56,468 nt of DNA from JAAAOH01 sp041686235 (GTDB taxonomy: Bacteria > Spirochaetota > Spirochaetia > DSM-27196 > PWMO01). Below the pieces are notes generated by a model. The model saw only the letters and a program-made list of their open reading frames with translations. It searched no databases and was not told the DNA's origin. The position numbers were made by a program, and so were the translations under genes. The stretch spans positions 1-56,468 of the forward strand of contig JAWLED010000008.1 in assembly GCA_041686235.1 (NCBI GenBank), given 5' to 3'. Numbering within the stretch: the stretch's first letter is position 1; each line of letters opens with the position of its first letter. Shown here one piece after another: positions 32,148-40,673 of this stretch.

Positions 32148-33854
32148 ATGTTGAGCTTAATGTTCCCGAACGAACAATCGCGATCGAGAGAGTACCCGCT
32201 CCCGCGTCGTACACAAGAAGATCTCGGCCTCGACCTGCTTGCCGGCGAGCTCTGCGACGGGGCGCTCTCGCGTGGGCGGATCGACCACGCGTTGTCACAT
32301 CTGCCCGCCGACGGCGAGACCGTCACCTACCGCAGGCGCGTCCTCGCCGACCTTGCCGCCGCTCCCGAGCTGCGAAACGCTCTCGAAGCCCTCCTCCCGA
32401 AGCTCAGAGAGCTAACGGTGTTTTCGCGCTCCGCCGCCGACACCGACTCTCCGCTCCTTCAGGCGATCCGGCGTATGGGAGAGCTCGAGTTGTACGTCGA
32501 ATGCATCGAGGATCTCTGCTCCGCCGCTCACACGGCGCCTTCGGCGAGCCGGCGCTCCGAAGGCCTCACCGCGCTCTTTGCCTATGCCACGGAGGTGCGC
32601 GACACGCCCCACTTCGCCGCGCTCAAAGAGGAGCTCCCGCGAATGAAGGAGGGACTAAAACACAAACAAAGCGTGACGATCGGAATCAACCTCGACGAGC
32701 GCTTTCGCCCGAGCGAAGCCGCCCTTCTCTCGGTAAACCCCGAGCGCTTCGAGCAATCCGGCGTGCTCGGGAAGTTCCTCGATTCGCTCAGCGTCTCGCC
32801 GCGCTATCGCGTGAGCGCTCCGTTGCACAAGATGCCCTCGACACCACGTGTGCCCGAAGGCAAGATCCCGCTTACCCCTCTGTTCCAAGATCTCAGCGAT
32901 ATACTGAAGTCACTCGGACGAACACTCGAGCGCAGCCTCAAAGAGTTCCTCTCGATAGAAACTGCAGAGCTCGCAGGAATAGAGCACGAGCTGTCGTTTT
33001 ATCTCGGAGCCTATCGGCTCAAGGAGCGCCTCGATGAGGCGGGTTTTGCCACGTGCCTTCCCACCATCAGCGAAGACAACGGCCGGCGCCTCCGCGCCGA
33101 AGGGTTCTACAACGTCCACCTCGCGTTGCGGGCGCTACAGAGCCCCCGGTCCGGCAGAGAGAGCGCAGGAGTGGAGGGGGCGGACGGCGAAGACGAAGAG
33201 GCCACCACCGCCGCCGCCGCCGCCTCCGTAGTGGAAAACGATATTGATCTCGGCCCGGAAGCGGGCCTCGCCGTGATCACCGGCGCCAACCAAGGCGGGA
33301 AAACAACCTTCGTCCAAGGGGCGGGCATCATCCAAGTTATGGCGCAGGCCGGTCTTTTCGTGACCGCGCGCTCCGCCGAGCTCAGTCCCGTCGACACGGT
33401 TCTTACCCATTTCCCGAGCGCGGAGGGAGGCAACATAGAGACCGGACGACTCAGCACTGAGCTCAGCGAGCTCTCCGCCCTCTTCGAGTCGGCCACCGCA
33501 GACAGCCTGCTCCTGCTCAACGAATCGCTCGCCGGCACGAACGCGGGCGAAGCGCTCGAGCTCGCCGAGGAGATGTTGTGGGCGCTGCGGCGAGTCGGCA
33601 CGCGAACGCTCTACGCGACCCACCTGCACGGAATCATCGAGCGCCTGCCCGAGCTCAACACCTCCTCGATATCCGGACCCGTTATCAGCGGGCTCGCCGC
33701 CGAGACTCAGTGGGACGGGGAGACCATGAAGCGCACCTACCGCATTATACCGCAAGCACAACAGGGAAAGAGCTTTGCACGCGACCTCGCCCGACGCCAC
33801 GGGGTCACCTACGAGCAGTTGGTGGAGCAGTTCAGCAAGCGGGGGCTATTGTGA
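32148..33854 (+). CDS. MutS-family ATPase without mismatch-binding domain
   Basis: A 568-residue member of the MutS superfamily with helical core and ATPase domains only. Walker A is GANQGGKTTF, a variant of the MutS GPNMGGKST, followed by Walker B-type SLLLLNES and the switch sequence TLYATHLHG. The N-terminal mismatch-recognition domain of MutS and the C-terminal Smr nuclease of MutS2 are both absent, so it resembles the stand-alone MutS-like proteins of unclear function. Before the Walker A region an Ala- and Glu-rich low-complexity stretch is present (DNA about 33160-33235). Start ATG 32148 is favoured; TTG 32142 is an alternative. There is no clear ribosome-binding site. Confidence 0.85.
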   Translation: MLSLMFPNEQSRSREYPLPRRTQEDLGLDLLAGELCDGALSRGRIDHALSHLPADGETVTYRRRVLADLAAAPELRNALEALLPKLRELTVFSRSAADTDSPLLQAIRRMGELELYVECIEDLCSAAHTAPSASRRSEGLTALFAYATEVRDTPHFAALKEELPRMKEGLKHKQSVTIGINLDERFRPSEAALLSVNPERFEQSGVLGKFLDSLSVSPRYRVSAPLHKMPSTPRVPEGKIPLTPLFQDLSDILKSLGRTLERSLKEFLSIETAELAGIEHELSFYLGAYRLKERLDEAGFATCLPTISEDNGRRLRAEGFYNVHLALRALQSPRSGRESAGVEGADGEDEEATTAAAAASVVENDIDLGPEAGLAVITGANQGGKTTFVQGAGIIQVMAQAGLFVTARSAELSPVDTVLTHFPSAEGGNIETGRLSTELSELSALFESATADSLLLLNESLAGTNAGEALELAEEMLWALRRVGTRTLYATHLHGIIERLPELNTSSISGPVISGLAAETQWDGETMKRTYRIIPQAQQGKSFARDLARRHGVTYEQLVEQFSKRGLL

Positions 33855-33899
33855 GCGGCGCACTCAGGCGGCGTGGGGGCCGCCCGCATGGCACCACTG

Positions 33900-34562
33900 T
33901 TACCAATCGGGGTCGAAGAGATCGTGGAGGGCATCCCGTATGAGATCTACCTCTTCTTCATTGATGGTGTGGGGCATCCCCGGATAGAGCCGTTCGCGAA
34001 CATCGGCGTTGAGCTCGCGAAAGAGCTCGGCGGAGGAGAGCAGGCGTGTTCTCGGCACCATGAAGTCGATGTCGCTGCTGCCGAAAAACACCGGCGTGCG
34101 CTTGAGATCTCCTCTGTGCGTATGCACTCGCTCGTCTTTGCCCAACAGAGCACCTGATAGTGCAAAGATCCCACCGTAGCGGCTCGGGCGCTTCAACACG
34201 TATTCCAGTGCAAGGCATGCCCCTTGGCAAAAGCCGGTGAACACCATGTGTTCACGTCGAATTCCACCGGCCTCGAGATCATTGACGATCCCATCGATGA
34301 ACTCCAGCGAAGCAGAAAACTGCGGCTCGTTTCGCTGAATCGGGTCGATTATCCCGCGTGGAAACCACATTCCCTCCGCGGCTTGGGGGGCGAGATAGCT
34401 GATCCGCTCACATCCGAGCAACTCGGAAAGCTCGACAATGTTGGCGGCATGTGCGCCCTTGCCGTGGAGCAGTATCATTGCCCCCTCGGCGTCTTCGACC
34501 GGTCTGCCGGCGCGATGTATAGGCTGTCCTTCGTGGACTTTTGAATCCTCGTGCGCCTTCAT
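33900..34562 (-). CDS. Alpha/beta hydrolase, phospholipase/carboxylesterase family, with Cys in the nucleophile position
   Basis: A 220-residue alpha/beta-hydrolase related to bacterial carboxylesterases and acyl-protein thioesterases. Motifs: oxyanion LLHGKGA (31-37), nucleophile elbow GFCQGACLALE (C112), acid in GSSDIDFMVP and His in YPGMPHTINEEE. The elbow has Cys where the family has Ser (GFSQG). Cysteine is the nucleophile in dienelactone hydrolases, so activity is possible but the substrate range may differ. ATG overlaps the stop of the methyltransferase gene (ATGA). Last gene of the mnmA run; converges with the MutS-like gene. Confidence 0.85.
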   Translation of the reverse strand: MKAHEDSKVHEGQPIHRAGRPVEDAEGAMILLHGKGAHAANIVELSELLGCERISYLAPQAAEGMWFPRGIIDPIQRNEPQFSASLEFIDGIVNDLEAGGIRREHMVFTGFCQGACLALEYVLKRPSRYGGIFALSGALLGKDERVHTHRGDLKRTPVFFGSSDIDFMVPRTRLLSSAELFRELNADVRERLYPGMPHTINEEEVDLIRDALHDLFDPDW

Positions 34563-35326
34563 GGGTTCCTCCGGGTCTCCGTTTCAGAGCTCGCAGCCTT
34601 CCGGCAGAGCATCAACAGCTGCGGCGGAGCAGTAAAGCCCACCGCACGAATGCGCTGCCTCAAACGCAGCACCTCGCGCCGAATGTCGGAGTACGCGGGT
34701 GTATCGGCTGCATGCTCGGTATAGTCGTCGATGTGCTCTATCCGGTCTTCGAGGTCGGTATCGGTCCGTAACACCGGAGCAGGGCTATATTCGCGACGTT
34801 CACAATCTTCGAAGTGGTGTGTCCTCAGAATCTCCTCGAGTCCGCTGCGCGTCCAGGTGGGACCATGAGCGATGCCTTGGGTGCGGTCCACCCACGCTTT
34901 GAGATGATGGAGGTCTCGGCCGACCTCCTGACGGGGGTCATCGACGTCTGCGACCATCTCGTGTACGAGAAGCTGCCCCGACGAGTGGATTACACGAAAC
35001 ACCTCTTCAAACACACGATCGGCGTCACGCAAGTGGTGGATGGTGTTCGACAGCACCACCATATCGAATGTCCCGTCGGCCCACGGTAACGACGAGGCGT
35101 CGGCTACCGAAAAGGATACGGGCGCGTTCGTGTGAGCACGATCAAAGTAATCACGGGCTTCCTCGACCGCGCTTTCCTCCGCGTCGGTTGCCTCGATGTG
35201 GCCGAAGCCATAGAGATGCTCAACGAGAACCTCGGTAAACTCGCCGTCTCCACAGCCGATTTCCAGGATCTTCTCGGGGCGCAGTGATTGCAACAGTTCG
35301 GTCAGTGCCGCTGAAACGTCAGCCAT
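34559..35326 (-). CDS. Class I SAM-dependent methyltransferase
   Basis: A 255-residue methyltransferase: SAM-binding motif I ILEIGCGDGEF, motif II acidic IEATDAEES and the motif around VVLSNTIHHL, a Methyltransf_11-type fold. The substrate is not evident. The ATG at 35326 overlaps the dihydrouridine synthase stop by 8 bases; the longer open frame lies inside that gene. In the same operon are mnmA and dusA, both tRNA-modifying, but there is no THUMP or other RNA-binding domain here to support a tRNA target. Confidence 0.88.
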   Translation of the reverse strand: MADVSAALTELLQSLRPEKILEIGCGDGEFTEVLVEHLYGFGHIEATDAEESAVEEARDYFDRAHTNAPVSFSVADASSLPWADGTFDMVVLSNTIHHLRDADRVFEEVFRVIHSSGQLLVHEMVADVDDPRQEVGRDLHHLKAWVDRTQGIAHGPTWTRSGLEEILRTHHFEDCERREYSPAPVLRTDTDLEDRIEHIDDYTEHAADTPAYSDIRREVLRLRQRIRAVGFTAPPQLLMLCRKAASSETETRRNP

Positions 35327-36431
35327 CGGTCCTCCGCGCATCGAGAATGTCCGCCGGAATGCCGGAAACTGCCTCATTGACGGTGGCGCCGACATCCGCC
35401 TCATCGACGCGAGGATCGCTGAGCACTCGTCTGAACCGTCGCGCCCCGGGTTGGGCCGCACACAGTCCCAACATGTGGCGATATACCGTCCGCGGTTTGC
35501 GCCCCGAAGCCACAACGCGCTCGACGTAGGGGATCATCGCCTCGAGGATTTCTCGGCGAGACGGGACGGAGGCGCCCGCGTCGTACACCTCGCGGTCCAC
35601 CGAGGCAAGGAAGTACGGGTTGTCGTATGCGGCTCGCCCGACCATGACCCCGTCCAGACGCCCGAGATGCCCTTCTATCGCCTCGAGCGAATCGACGTGG
35701 CCGTTGATTTCGATCGGAAGATACGGGAACTCTGCTTTGAGCCGGTAGACGTCCTCATAGCGAAGCGGAGGCACTCGGCGGTTTTCTTTCGGACTGAGCC
35801 CCTCGAGCACCGCGATACGCGCATGCACGATAAACCGATCCGCCCCCGACCCCGACACCGTGCGAACGAAATCGGCCAGATCCTCGTAGCTCTCCCGCCC
35901 GTCTATTCCAATACGGTGTTTTACCGTAACCGGCCGGTCGGTTGCCGATTTCATTGCCTCCACAATTCGCGCCACCTTGGCGGGCCGGGCCATAAGGCAG
36001 GCCCCAAATGCACCGTTCCGGACACGGTCGCTGGGGCACCCCACGTTGAGGTCGTATTCGTCGTATCCATATGCCTCAGCAATGCGAACCGACTCCCCGC
36101 AGGCGCGGGGATCGTCGCCGCCGATTTGCAGGGCAAGAGGGTGCTCGTCCCCGTGGAAGCCGAGTAGATAGTCGCGGTCTCCGTAGATAATGGCTCCGGT
36201 AGTGACCATTTCGGTGTAGAGGAGTACCCGCGAAGTGATTCGCCGCATGAAGTACCGGTAATGACGGTCGGTCCAGTCCATCATTGGAGCGATGCTCACC
36301 GGACGCCGGAGAGGTGCTTCGGTGGTCTGCTCGGCGACGATACGCTCTTCGGGCGATGTCGCAGCTCCGGCTGTCTCGCCTCGAGGTATCGAGCCATGCT
36401 GTTGTTTTTCACCGACCGCTTCTTCGCTCAA
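35319..36431 (-). CDS. dusA: tRNA-dihydrouridine synthase, DusA type
   Basis: FMN enzyme reducing uridine in the tRNA D-loop. The sequence starts the barrel with SIAPMMDWTDRHYRYFMRR, has NVGCPSDRVRNGAFGACLM with the catalytic Cys in the DusA-type context, the substrate-binding VKHRIGID and phosphate-binding LDGVMVGRAAYDNPY. A start at TTG 36431, overlapping the HD gene stop (GAGGG ten bases upstream), gives 370 residues including a 40-residue variable N-terminus. An alternative GTG at 36299 would begin right at the conserved barrel. Dus subgroup assignment is by similarity of the catalytic loop. Confidence 0.9.
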   Translation of the reverse strand: MSEEAVGEKQQHGSIPRGETAGAATSPEERIVAEQTTEAPLRRPVSIAPMMDWTDRHYRYFMRRITSRVLLYTEMVTTGAIIYGDRDYLLGFHGDEHPLALQIGGDDPRACGESVRIAEAYGYDEYDLNVGCPSDRVRNGAFGACLMARPAKVARIVEAMKSATDRPVTVKHRIGIDGRESYEDLADFVRTVSGSGADRFIVHARIAVLEGLSPKENRRVPPLRYEDVYRLKAEFPYLPIEINGHVDSLEAIEGHLGRLDGVMVGRAAYDNPYFLASVDREVYDAGASVPSRREILEAMIPYVERVVASGRKPRTVYRHMLGLCAAQPGARRFRRVLSDPRVDEADVGATVNEAVSGIPADILDARRTDG

Positions 36432-37006
36432 CTCGAATTGCCCTCGAATGTTTCGTTTGGCTCGCTTGTAGCGAGGGCCGCCCTCGCCCGCTCGACGGCG
36501 CGTCGGTACGCCTCCTCCAACACCGGATGACGGTCGGGAAGCCCATCGACGACCTGTTCCGTCCACTCGATGTACTCGTGTCTGTGTTTGACGCTCCACC
36601 CCGCCGGCGGGGCGTGTGCTACGTCCTCTACGTTGCTCAACTTATCCGCAAGCTTGAGCTGCGCCGCCGCCCAGGAGACATGCGGGGCATGGTCGATCTG
36701 ATACTGTTTTCGTACGCCCTTTTCAAGCGATTTGTCGTCGGTGACCTCCTCCACAATGGTGGCGACCTCTTCACCGAACTCGGTGCGGATCTCATCTGCG
36801 GAGGCCGAGGTATCTTCGACGGTATCGTGGAGCAGCGCGGCGGCTATCAACTGTGAGTCTTCGATTCCGGCAACCGTCGCGAGGTAATAGGCCACCCGGA
36901 TGGGATGGTTTATGTATGGCGCCTCATCGCCGCCCTTCCGACGCTGGTTAACGTGGCGTTGCGCGGAAAAATTGAGCGCTTTCATCATTAGTGCGGTCGC
37001 CTTCAT
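36428..37006 (-). CDS. HD-domain phosphohydrolase, RelA/SpoT hydrolase-like (MESH1-type candidate)
   Basis: A 192-residue stand-alone HD domain: YINHPIRVAYYLA, then LIAAALLHDTVEDT with the metal-binding His-Asp, QLKLADKLSNV further on and a C-terminal helical tail. These blocks match the (p)ppGpp-hydrolase domain of RelA/SpoT proteins, and the size fits MESH1-type small alarmone hydrolases. A window neighbour at 51538-52860 encodes a small alarmone synthetase fused to TPR repeats, so the two could form a synthetase/hydrolase pair, although they are not in one operon. Start ATG 37006 chosen; a longer frame reaches into the hairpin region. Confidence 0.85.
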   Translation of the reverse strand: MKATALMMKALNFSAQRHVNQRRKGGDEAPYINHPIRVAYYLATVAGIEDSQLIAAALLHDTVEDTSASADEIRTEFGEEVATIVEEVTDDKSLEKGVRKQYQIDHAPHVSWAAAQLKLADKLSNVEDVAHAPPAGWSVKHRHEYIEWTEQVVDGLPDRHPVLEEAYRRAVERARAALATSEPNETFEGNSS

Positions 37007-37028
37007 CTCTCTTAAGATACTTTCCCCC

Positions 37029-37055
37029 GGGTGTGCGGTCAAAGCCGGCACACCC
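37029..37055. other. Hairpin between mnmA and the HD gene
   Basis: GGGTGTGC (37029-37036) and GCACACCC (37048-37055) form a perfect 8-bp inverted repeat with an 11-base loop in the 102-base gap after mnmA. There is no T tract. It could attenuate transcription into the downstream genes. Confidence 0.4.
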
Positions 37056-37108
37056 CGGCGAGTCCACCGAACGGAGGGCGTCGGCTCGGGCCCGCAACGC
37101 GGGCGCGG

Positions 37109-38173
37109 TCAATCGACGATCATCCCGGCGCCGAGGCATACATCCCCGTCGTAGAGCACGCCGAACTGCCCGGGTGCCACACCCCGGTCCGCGGTGTCCA
37201 TGACGACGTTGAGTGTTTCATCGTGCTCACCGTTCTCCCCGGACACGGTGCAGGGCACGAGCTCCGGGCCGTGTCGAATTCGAACGAGGAGGCGCTCGTT
37301 TTGGGGAGGACCGTCTATCCAATGAAGCTGTCCCAACGTGAAACGGTTGCGGCGGTTCTCGCCCACATGCTCCCGATGGGAGACATACACGATATTCTCC
37401 TCGGTGTCCTTGGCCACCACATACCACGGCCCGCCGCTGAGCCCGAGTCCCTGCCGCTGTCCGATGGTATAAAACCAGAATCCCGCATGGCTCCCGAGGC
37501 GGCGACCGCTCTCGCGCTCGACGATGTCGCCGCGTTGCTCGCCGAGGTAATGGCGAATGAACTCCGGGTAGCGCACCTGACCGAGGAAGCAAATGCCCTG
37601 GCTGTCTTTTCGGTCCTTGTTCGGCAGATCCATCTCGTGTGCGGCGGTGCGCACCTCCTGCTTCTGCATCCCGCCCACCGGAAACCACGCCCGGGAGAGC
37701 TGGCGTTGAGTCAGATGGGAGAGAAAGTACGTCTGATCTTTGACCGGATCTACACCGCGTTTTAACAGATAACGGCCGTCTCGCCGTTCGGTGCGCGCAT
37801 AATGGCCGGTGACAATGCGGTCGTACCGGTCGCCGAGATAGTCGTAAAACGCGCCGAACTTAATGCGCTGATTGCAAAAGATATCGGGGCTCGGTGTTCG
37901 CCCCCGGCGCAGTTCCGAAAGCGCGTAGGAGACCACCCGCTCGTAGTACTCCAACTGCAGCGGCACGACCTCGAGCGGCACCCCGAACTGATCACACACC
38001 GCCCGTACGTATGCGAGATCTTCCTCCCAGGGGCATTGGGCAATGCTTTCGAGCTCGTCCTCGAGCCACACTTTTAGGTAGAAAGCGGTTACGTTTTCAG
38101 CTCCGTAAGCGAGGGCCTCGCTCAGCGCAACGGCGCTATCGACGCCGCCGGAGACCAGTGCAGCTATTTTCAT
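37109..38173 (-). CDS. mnmA: tRNA-specific 2-thiouridylase MnmA
   Basis: Thiolates U34 of certain tRNAs. The 354-residue protein has the PP-loop ATP pyrophosphatase motif SGGVDSAVAL near the N-terminus, the first catalytic Cys in SPDIFCNQRIKFG, the second in GICFLGQVRYPEF, and the C-terminal tRNA-binding domain. The ATG at 38173 fits the conserved start (MKIAALVSGGVDS); the longer frame crosses into the mevalonate promoter region. It heads a run with HD, dusA, methyltransferase and esterase genes. Confidence 0.96.
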   Translation of the reverse strand: MKIAALVSGGVDSAVALSEALAYGAENVTAFYLKVWLEDELESIAQCPWEEDLAYVRAVCDQFGVPLEVVPLQLEYYERVVSYALSELRRGRTPSPDIFCNQRIKFGAFYDYLGDRYDRIVTGHYARTERRDGRYLLKRGVDPVKDQTYFLSHLTQRQLSRAWFPVGGMQKQEVRTAAHEMDLPNKDRKDSQGICFLGQVRYPEFIRHYLGEQRGDIVERESGRRLGSHAGFWFYTIGQRQGLGLSGGPWYVVAKDTEENIVYVSHREHVGENRRNRFTLGQLHWIDGPPQNERLLVRIRHGPELVPCTVSGENGEHDETLNVVMDTADRGVAPGQFGVLYDGDVCLGAGMIVD

Positions 38174-38218
38174 ATGACAAAAAGATGCACAAAGCCGCCG
38201 ACGCAATCAAGTCTCCAT

Positions 38219-38246
38219 TTGCCTTTGCGTTTACAACATTTATATT
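38219..38246 (+). promoter_or_regulatory. Candidate promoter of the mevalonate operon
   Basis: TTGCCT (38219-38224), a 16-base spacer and TATATT (38241-38246), in the 147-base divergent gap with mnmA. The predicted leader is about 70 bases and contains AGGTG before the ATG at 38321. Confidence 0.4.
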
Positions 38247-38320
38247 CTAATCTCACAAAGGAACACGGGACTGTCCGGCAGCCGCGTGCACGTCTACAAA
38301 AGGGCAAGGCAGGTGTATTG

Positions 38321-39589
38321 ATGAGCAAAACTTCAGTTGGGATTAGCGATCTCTTTCTCTACGTACCGAGCCCGCGCATATCCCTCGACACATTGGTGGA
38401 CTACCGCGTAGCCGCGGATCCGTCCATTGCGCGGCGCTTACGTCGCGCATTAGAGTCTACGGGACAAAGAGCGGTGCGGTATCCTCGATTGTACGAAGAC
38501 AACGTCACGCTCAGCGCCGAAGCGACTGCCGGTTTGCTCCGCAGGCGCGGAACCGGAGACGGCTTGAGGTATCTGGCGGTGGGAACCGAAACCCCTGTGG
38601 ACCATTCCAAACCGGTGGCGGCCTACGTCGAGGGGGCGCTTCAGAACGCCGGCATAGACGTTCCCGAAACCATCTCGACCTTTCAGGTTCAGCATGCGTG
38701 CGCCGGCGGCACGATTTCGATGCTGAGCGTGGGGGCCCTCTTGCAGGTGGCCGGTCGGCCGGGCGAGTCCGGCATCGTCCTCAGCTCCGATATCGCCCGC
38801 TACGACGCCCCGTCTACAGCCGAGGTTACCCAGGGCGCGGGAGCGGTCGCGATGCTCGTGGAGAACCAGCCCAAGCTGCTGAGCCTCGACCTCAGCACCG
38901 TGGGCTACGCATCGCGCGATGTCGACGATTTCTTTCGCCCGCTTGGTTCGGTAACGGCCAAAGTCAAGGGCGGATACTCGGTGCAGTGCTACAATGACGC
39001 CTTTGATACCGCGCTCCACGACCACGCAGCTCGGCGTGAGATGGAGGTCTCCGACGTTCTCGACGAAGCCGACTTTATCGTGCTCCACGTACCGTTTTAC
39101 AAGATGCCCCTCACCGCGTTGAAGAAAGTCCTGCTTCGGTACAAGGGCCTCGGCGAGAGTGAGGCGGAAGCGTTTATGCAACAGCGTGGTGTTCCCGACT
39201 CACTCGAGCCGACAAGAGAGATCGGCAACATCTATTCAGGCTCCGCCTATATGGCGTTGGCGTTCCTGCTCAAGCAGCAATACGAAACCCTCGGCACCGA
39301 CCTCGTCGGAAAGAAGGTCCTCCTCGGATCCTACGGTTCGGGGAACACGATGAGTGTGTTCACCGCCACGGTCGCCGAACGGGCTCCCGAGGTCATCTCC
39401 CGGTGGGACCTCGATGCCGTTTTGAACGGCGGCGTCGATGAGCCGATGGAGCACTACGAACAATGGCTGCAGGCCCCCTTTTCCCCCGAGGAATACCGGT
39501 CTAAGGTCGCCGAACAGCACGTCCCGGCGGGTCATTTTTATCTCGAAAACATACGCGACGATGGATACCGTGAGTACACAAGAGCGTAA
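38321..39589 (+). CDS. mvaS: Hydroxymethylglutaryl-CoA synthase
   Basis: Condenses acetyl-CoA and acetoacetyl-CoA to HMG-CoA, entry of the mevalonate pathway. The 422-residue protein has the thiolase-fold catalytic Cys127 in FQVQHACAGGT and the active-site His in VLHVPFYKM; ATAGLL and SGSAYMALAFLL match family positions. ATG at 38321 with AGGTG six bases upstream; the longer frame extends over the promoter. First gene of six in pathway order, all tightly packed. Confidence 0.96.
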   Translation: MSKTSVGISDLFLYVPSPRISLDTLVDYRVAADPSIARRLRRALESTGQRAVRYPRLYEDNVTLSAEATAGLLRRRGTGDGLRYLAVGTETPVDHSKPVAAYVEGALQNAGIDVPETISTFQVQHACAGGTISMLSVGALLQVAGRPGESGIVLSSDIARYDAPSTAEVTQGAGAVAMLVENQPKLLSLDLSTVGYASRDVDDFFRPLGSVTAKVKGGYSVQCYNDAFDTALHDHAARREMEVSDVLDEADFIVLHVPFYKMPLTALKKVLLRYKGLGESEAEAFMQQRGVPDSLEPTREIGNIYSGSAYMALAFLLKQQYETLGTDLVGKKVLLGSYGSGNTMSVFTATVAERAPEVISRWDLDAVLNGGVDEPMEHYEQWLQAPFSPEEYRSKVAEQHVPAGHFYLENIRDDGYREYTRA

Positions 39590-40673
39590 TTCGGGCGAAC
39601 CGTCGTCTACACAGGAAAGCATCGGAGCGCGCAAAGCGAGACATCTCTCCATTTGTGTCGACGAATCGAGCTACCGTGTCGAAGGCGGCTCCGCCGGCTT
39701 CGAGCATCTTTCGTTCGTACATCATGCGCTTCCCGAGCTGAATGCGGAAGAGGTGGACTCGGGCCTCGAGTTTCTCGGCAAGCGCATTGCCATGCCGGTG
39801 CTCATTTCCTCGATGACCGGCGGTTCCGACGAGGGCTACCAGGCAAATAAGAACCTCGCCCGCGCAGCTCAGCAGGCGGGCATCCCGGTAGGGATGGGTT
39901 CCATGCGGATCCTCTTTCGAAAGCCCGAGGTATTCGATCACTTCTACCTCAGACGCTACGCGCCCGACGTACCGATCTTCGCTAACATGGGAGCCGTACA
40001 GGTTCGGGACTTTCCCCGCCAACAGATGATCGAATTGATCCGCCGTCTCGAGGTGGATGCGCTCGCAGTACACCTTAACGTCGGCCAGGAGCTATTCCAA
40101 CCGGGAGGGGATCGCGATTTTCGCGGCATCCTCGAGGGCATCTCGCGCTTTGCCGAACGCTCACCGGTGCCCGTTATCGTCAAAGAGACCGGCTTCGGCA
40201 TTCATCCGGCGGAAGTCACCCGCCTTCTCGACGCCGGGGTTTCCTATGTAAACCTTGCGGGGGCGGGTGGAACCAACTGGGTAACGGTAGAATCGTATCG
40301 CCTCGACGGGTCTCTGGAGCGCTCGGCGGATGATTTTGCCGATTGGGGAACGCCCACAGCAGTGCTGTTGGCGGCGGTGGGTCGGCGGGACGGCCGTATC
40401 ATCGCATCGGGTGGTGTGCGGGACGGAATCGATGTGGCCAAGGCAATAGCTCTGGGCGCCGAGGTGGCCGGCATTGCGCTCCCGTTCATTCGGGCGGTAG
40501 TTTCCGACGGCGTCGACGGCGTCTTGCAGGTCGCGGAACACATTCGAAACACCCTCGAGTCGGCAATGGTGCTGACCTCGTCGCCTACCCTCGGCGATTT
40601 GCGTGAAGCCCACTTGATGCGCAGCGCAACCTTCGACGATCAGGTTCGTCGCCTCGAGGACGTCGCCGGATGA
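39561..40673 (+). CDS. fni: Type 2 isopentenyl-diphosphate delta-isomerase
   Basis: FMN- and NADPH-dependent isomerase converting IPP to DMAPP. The 370-residue protein carries RKARHLSICV near the N-terminus, LISSMTGGSDEGYQANKNLA, GMGSMRILF, the catalytic VKETGFGIHP segment and the FMN-phosphate-binding IIASGGVRDGIDVAKAIALGA. It overlaps the HMG-CoA synthase gene by 29 bases if the ATG at 39561 is used, or 20 with GTG at 39570. Confidence 0.95.
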   Translation: MDTVSTQERNSGEPSSTQESIGARKARHLSICVDESSYRVEGGSAGFEHLSFVHHALPELNAEEVDSGLEFLGKRIAMPVLISSMTGGSDEGYQANKNLARAAQQAGIPVGMGSMRILFRKPEVFDHFYLRRYAPDVPIFANMGAVQVRDFPRQQMIELIRRLEVDALAVHLNVGQELFQPGGDRDFRGILEGISRFAERSPVPVIVKETGFGIHPAEVTRLLDAGVSYVNLAGAGGTNWVTVESYRLDGSLERSADDFADWGTPTAVLLAAVGRRDGRIIASGGVRDGIDVAKAIALGAEVAGIALPFIRAVVSDGVDGVLQVAEHIRNTLESAMVLTSSPTLGDLREAHLMRSATFDDQVRRLEDVAG

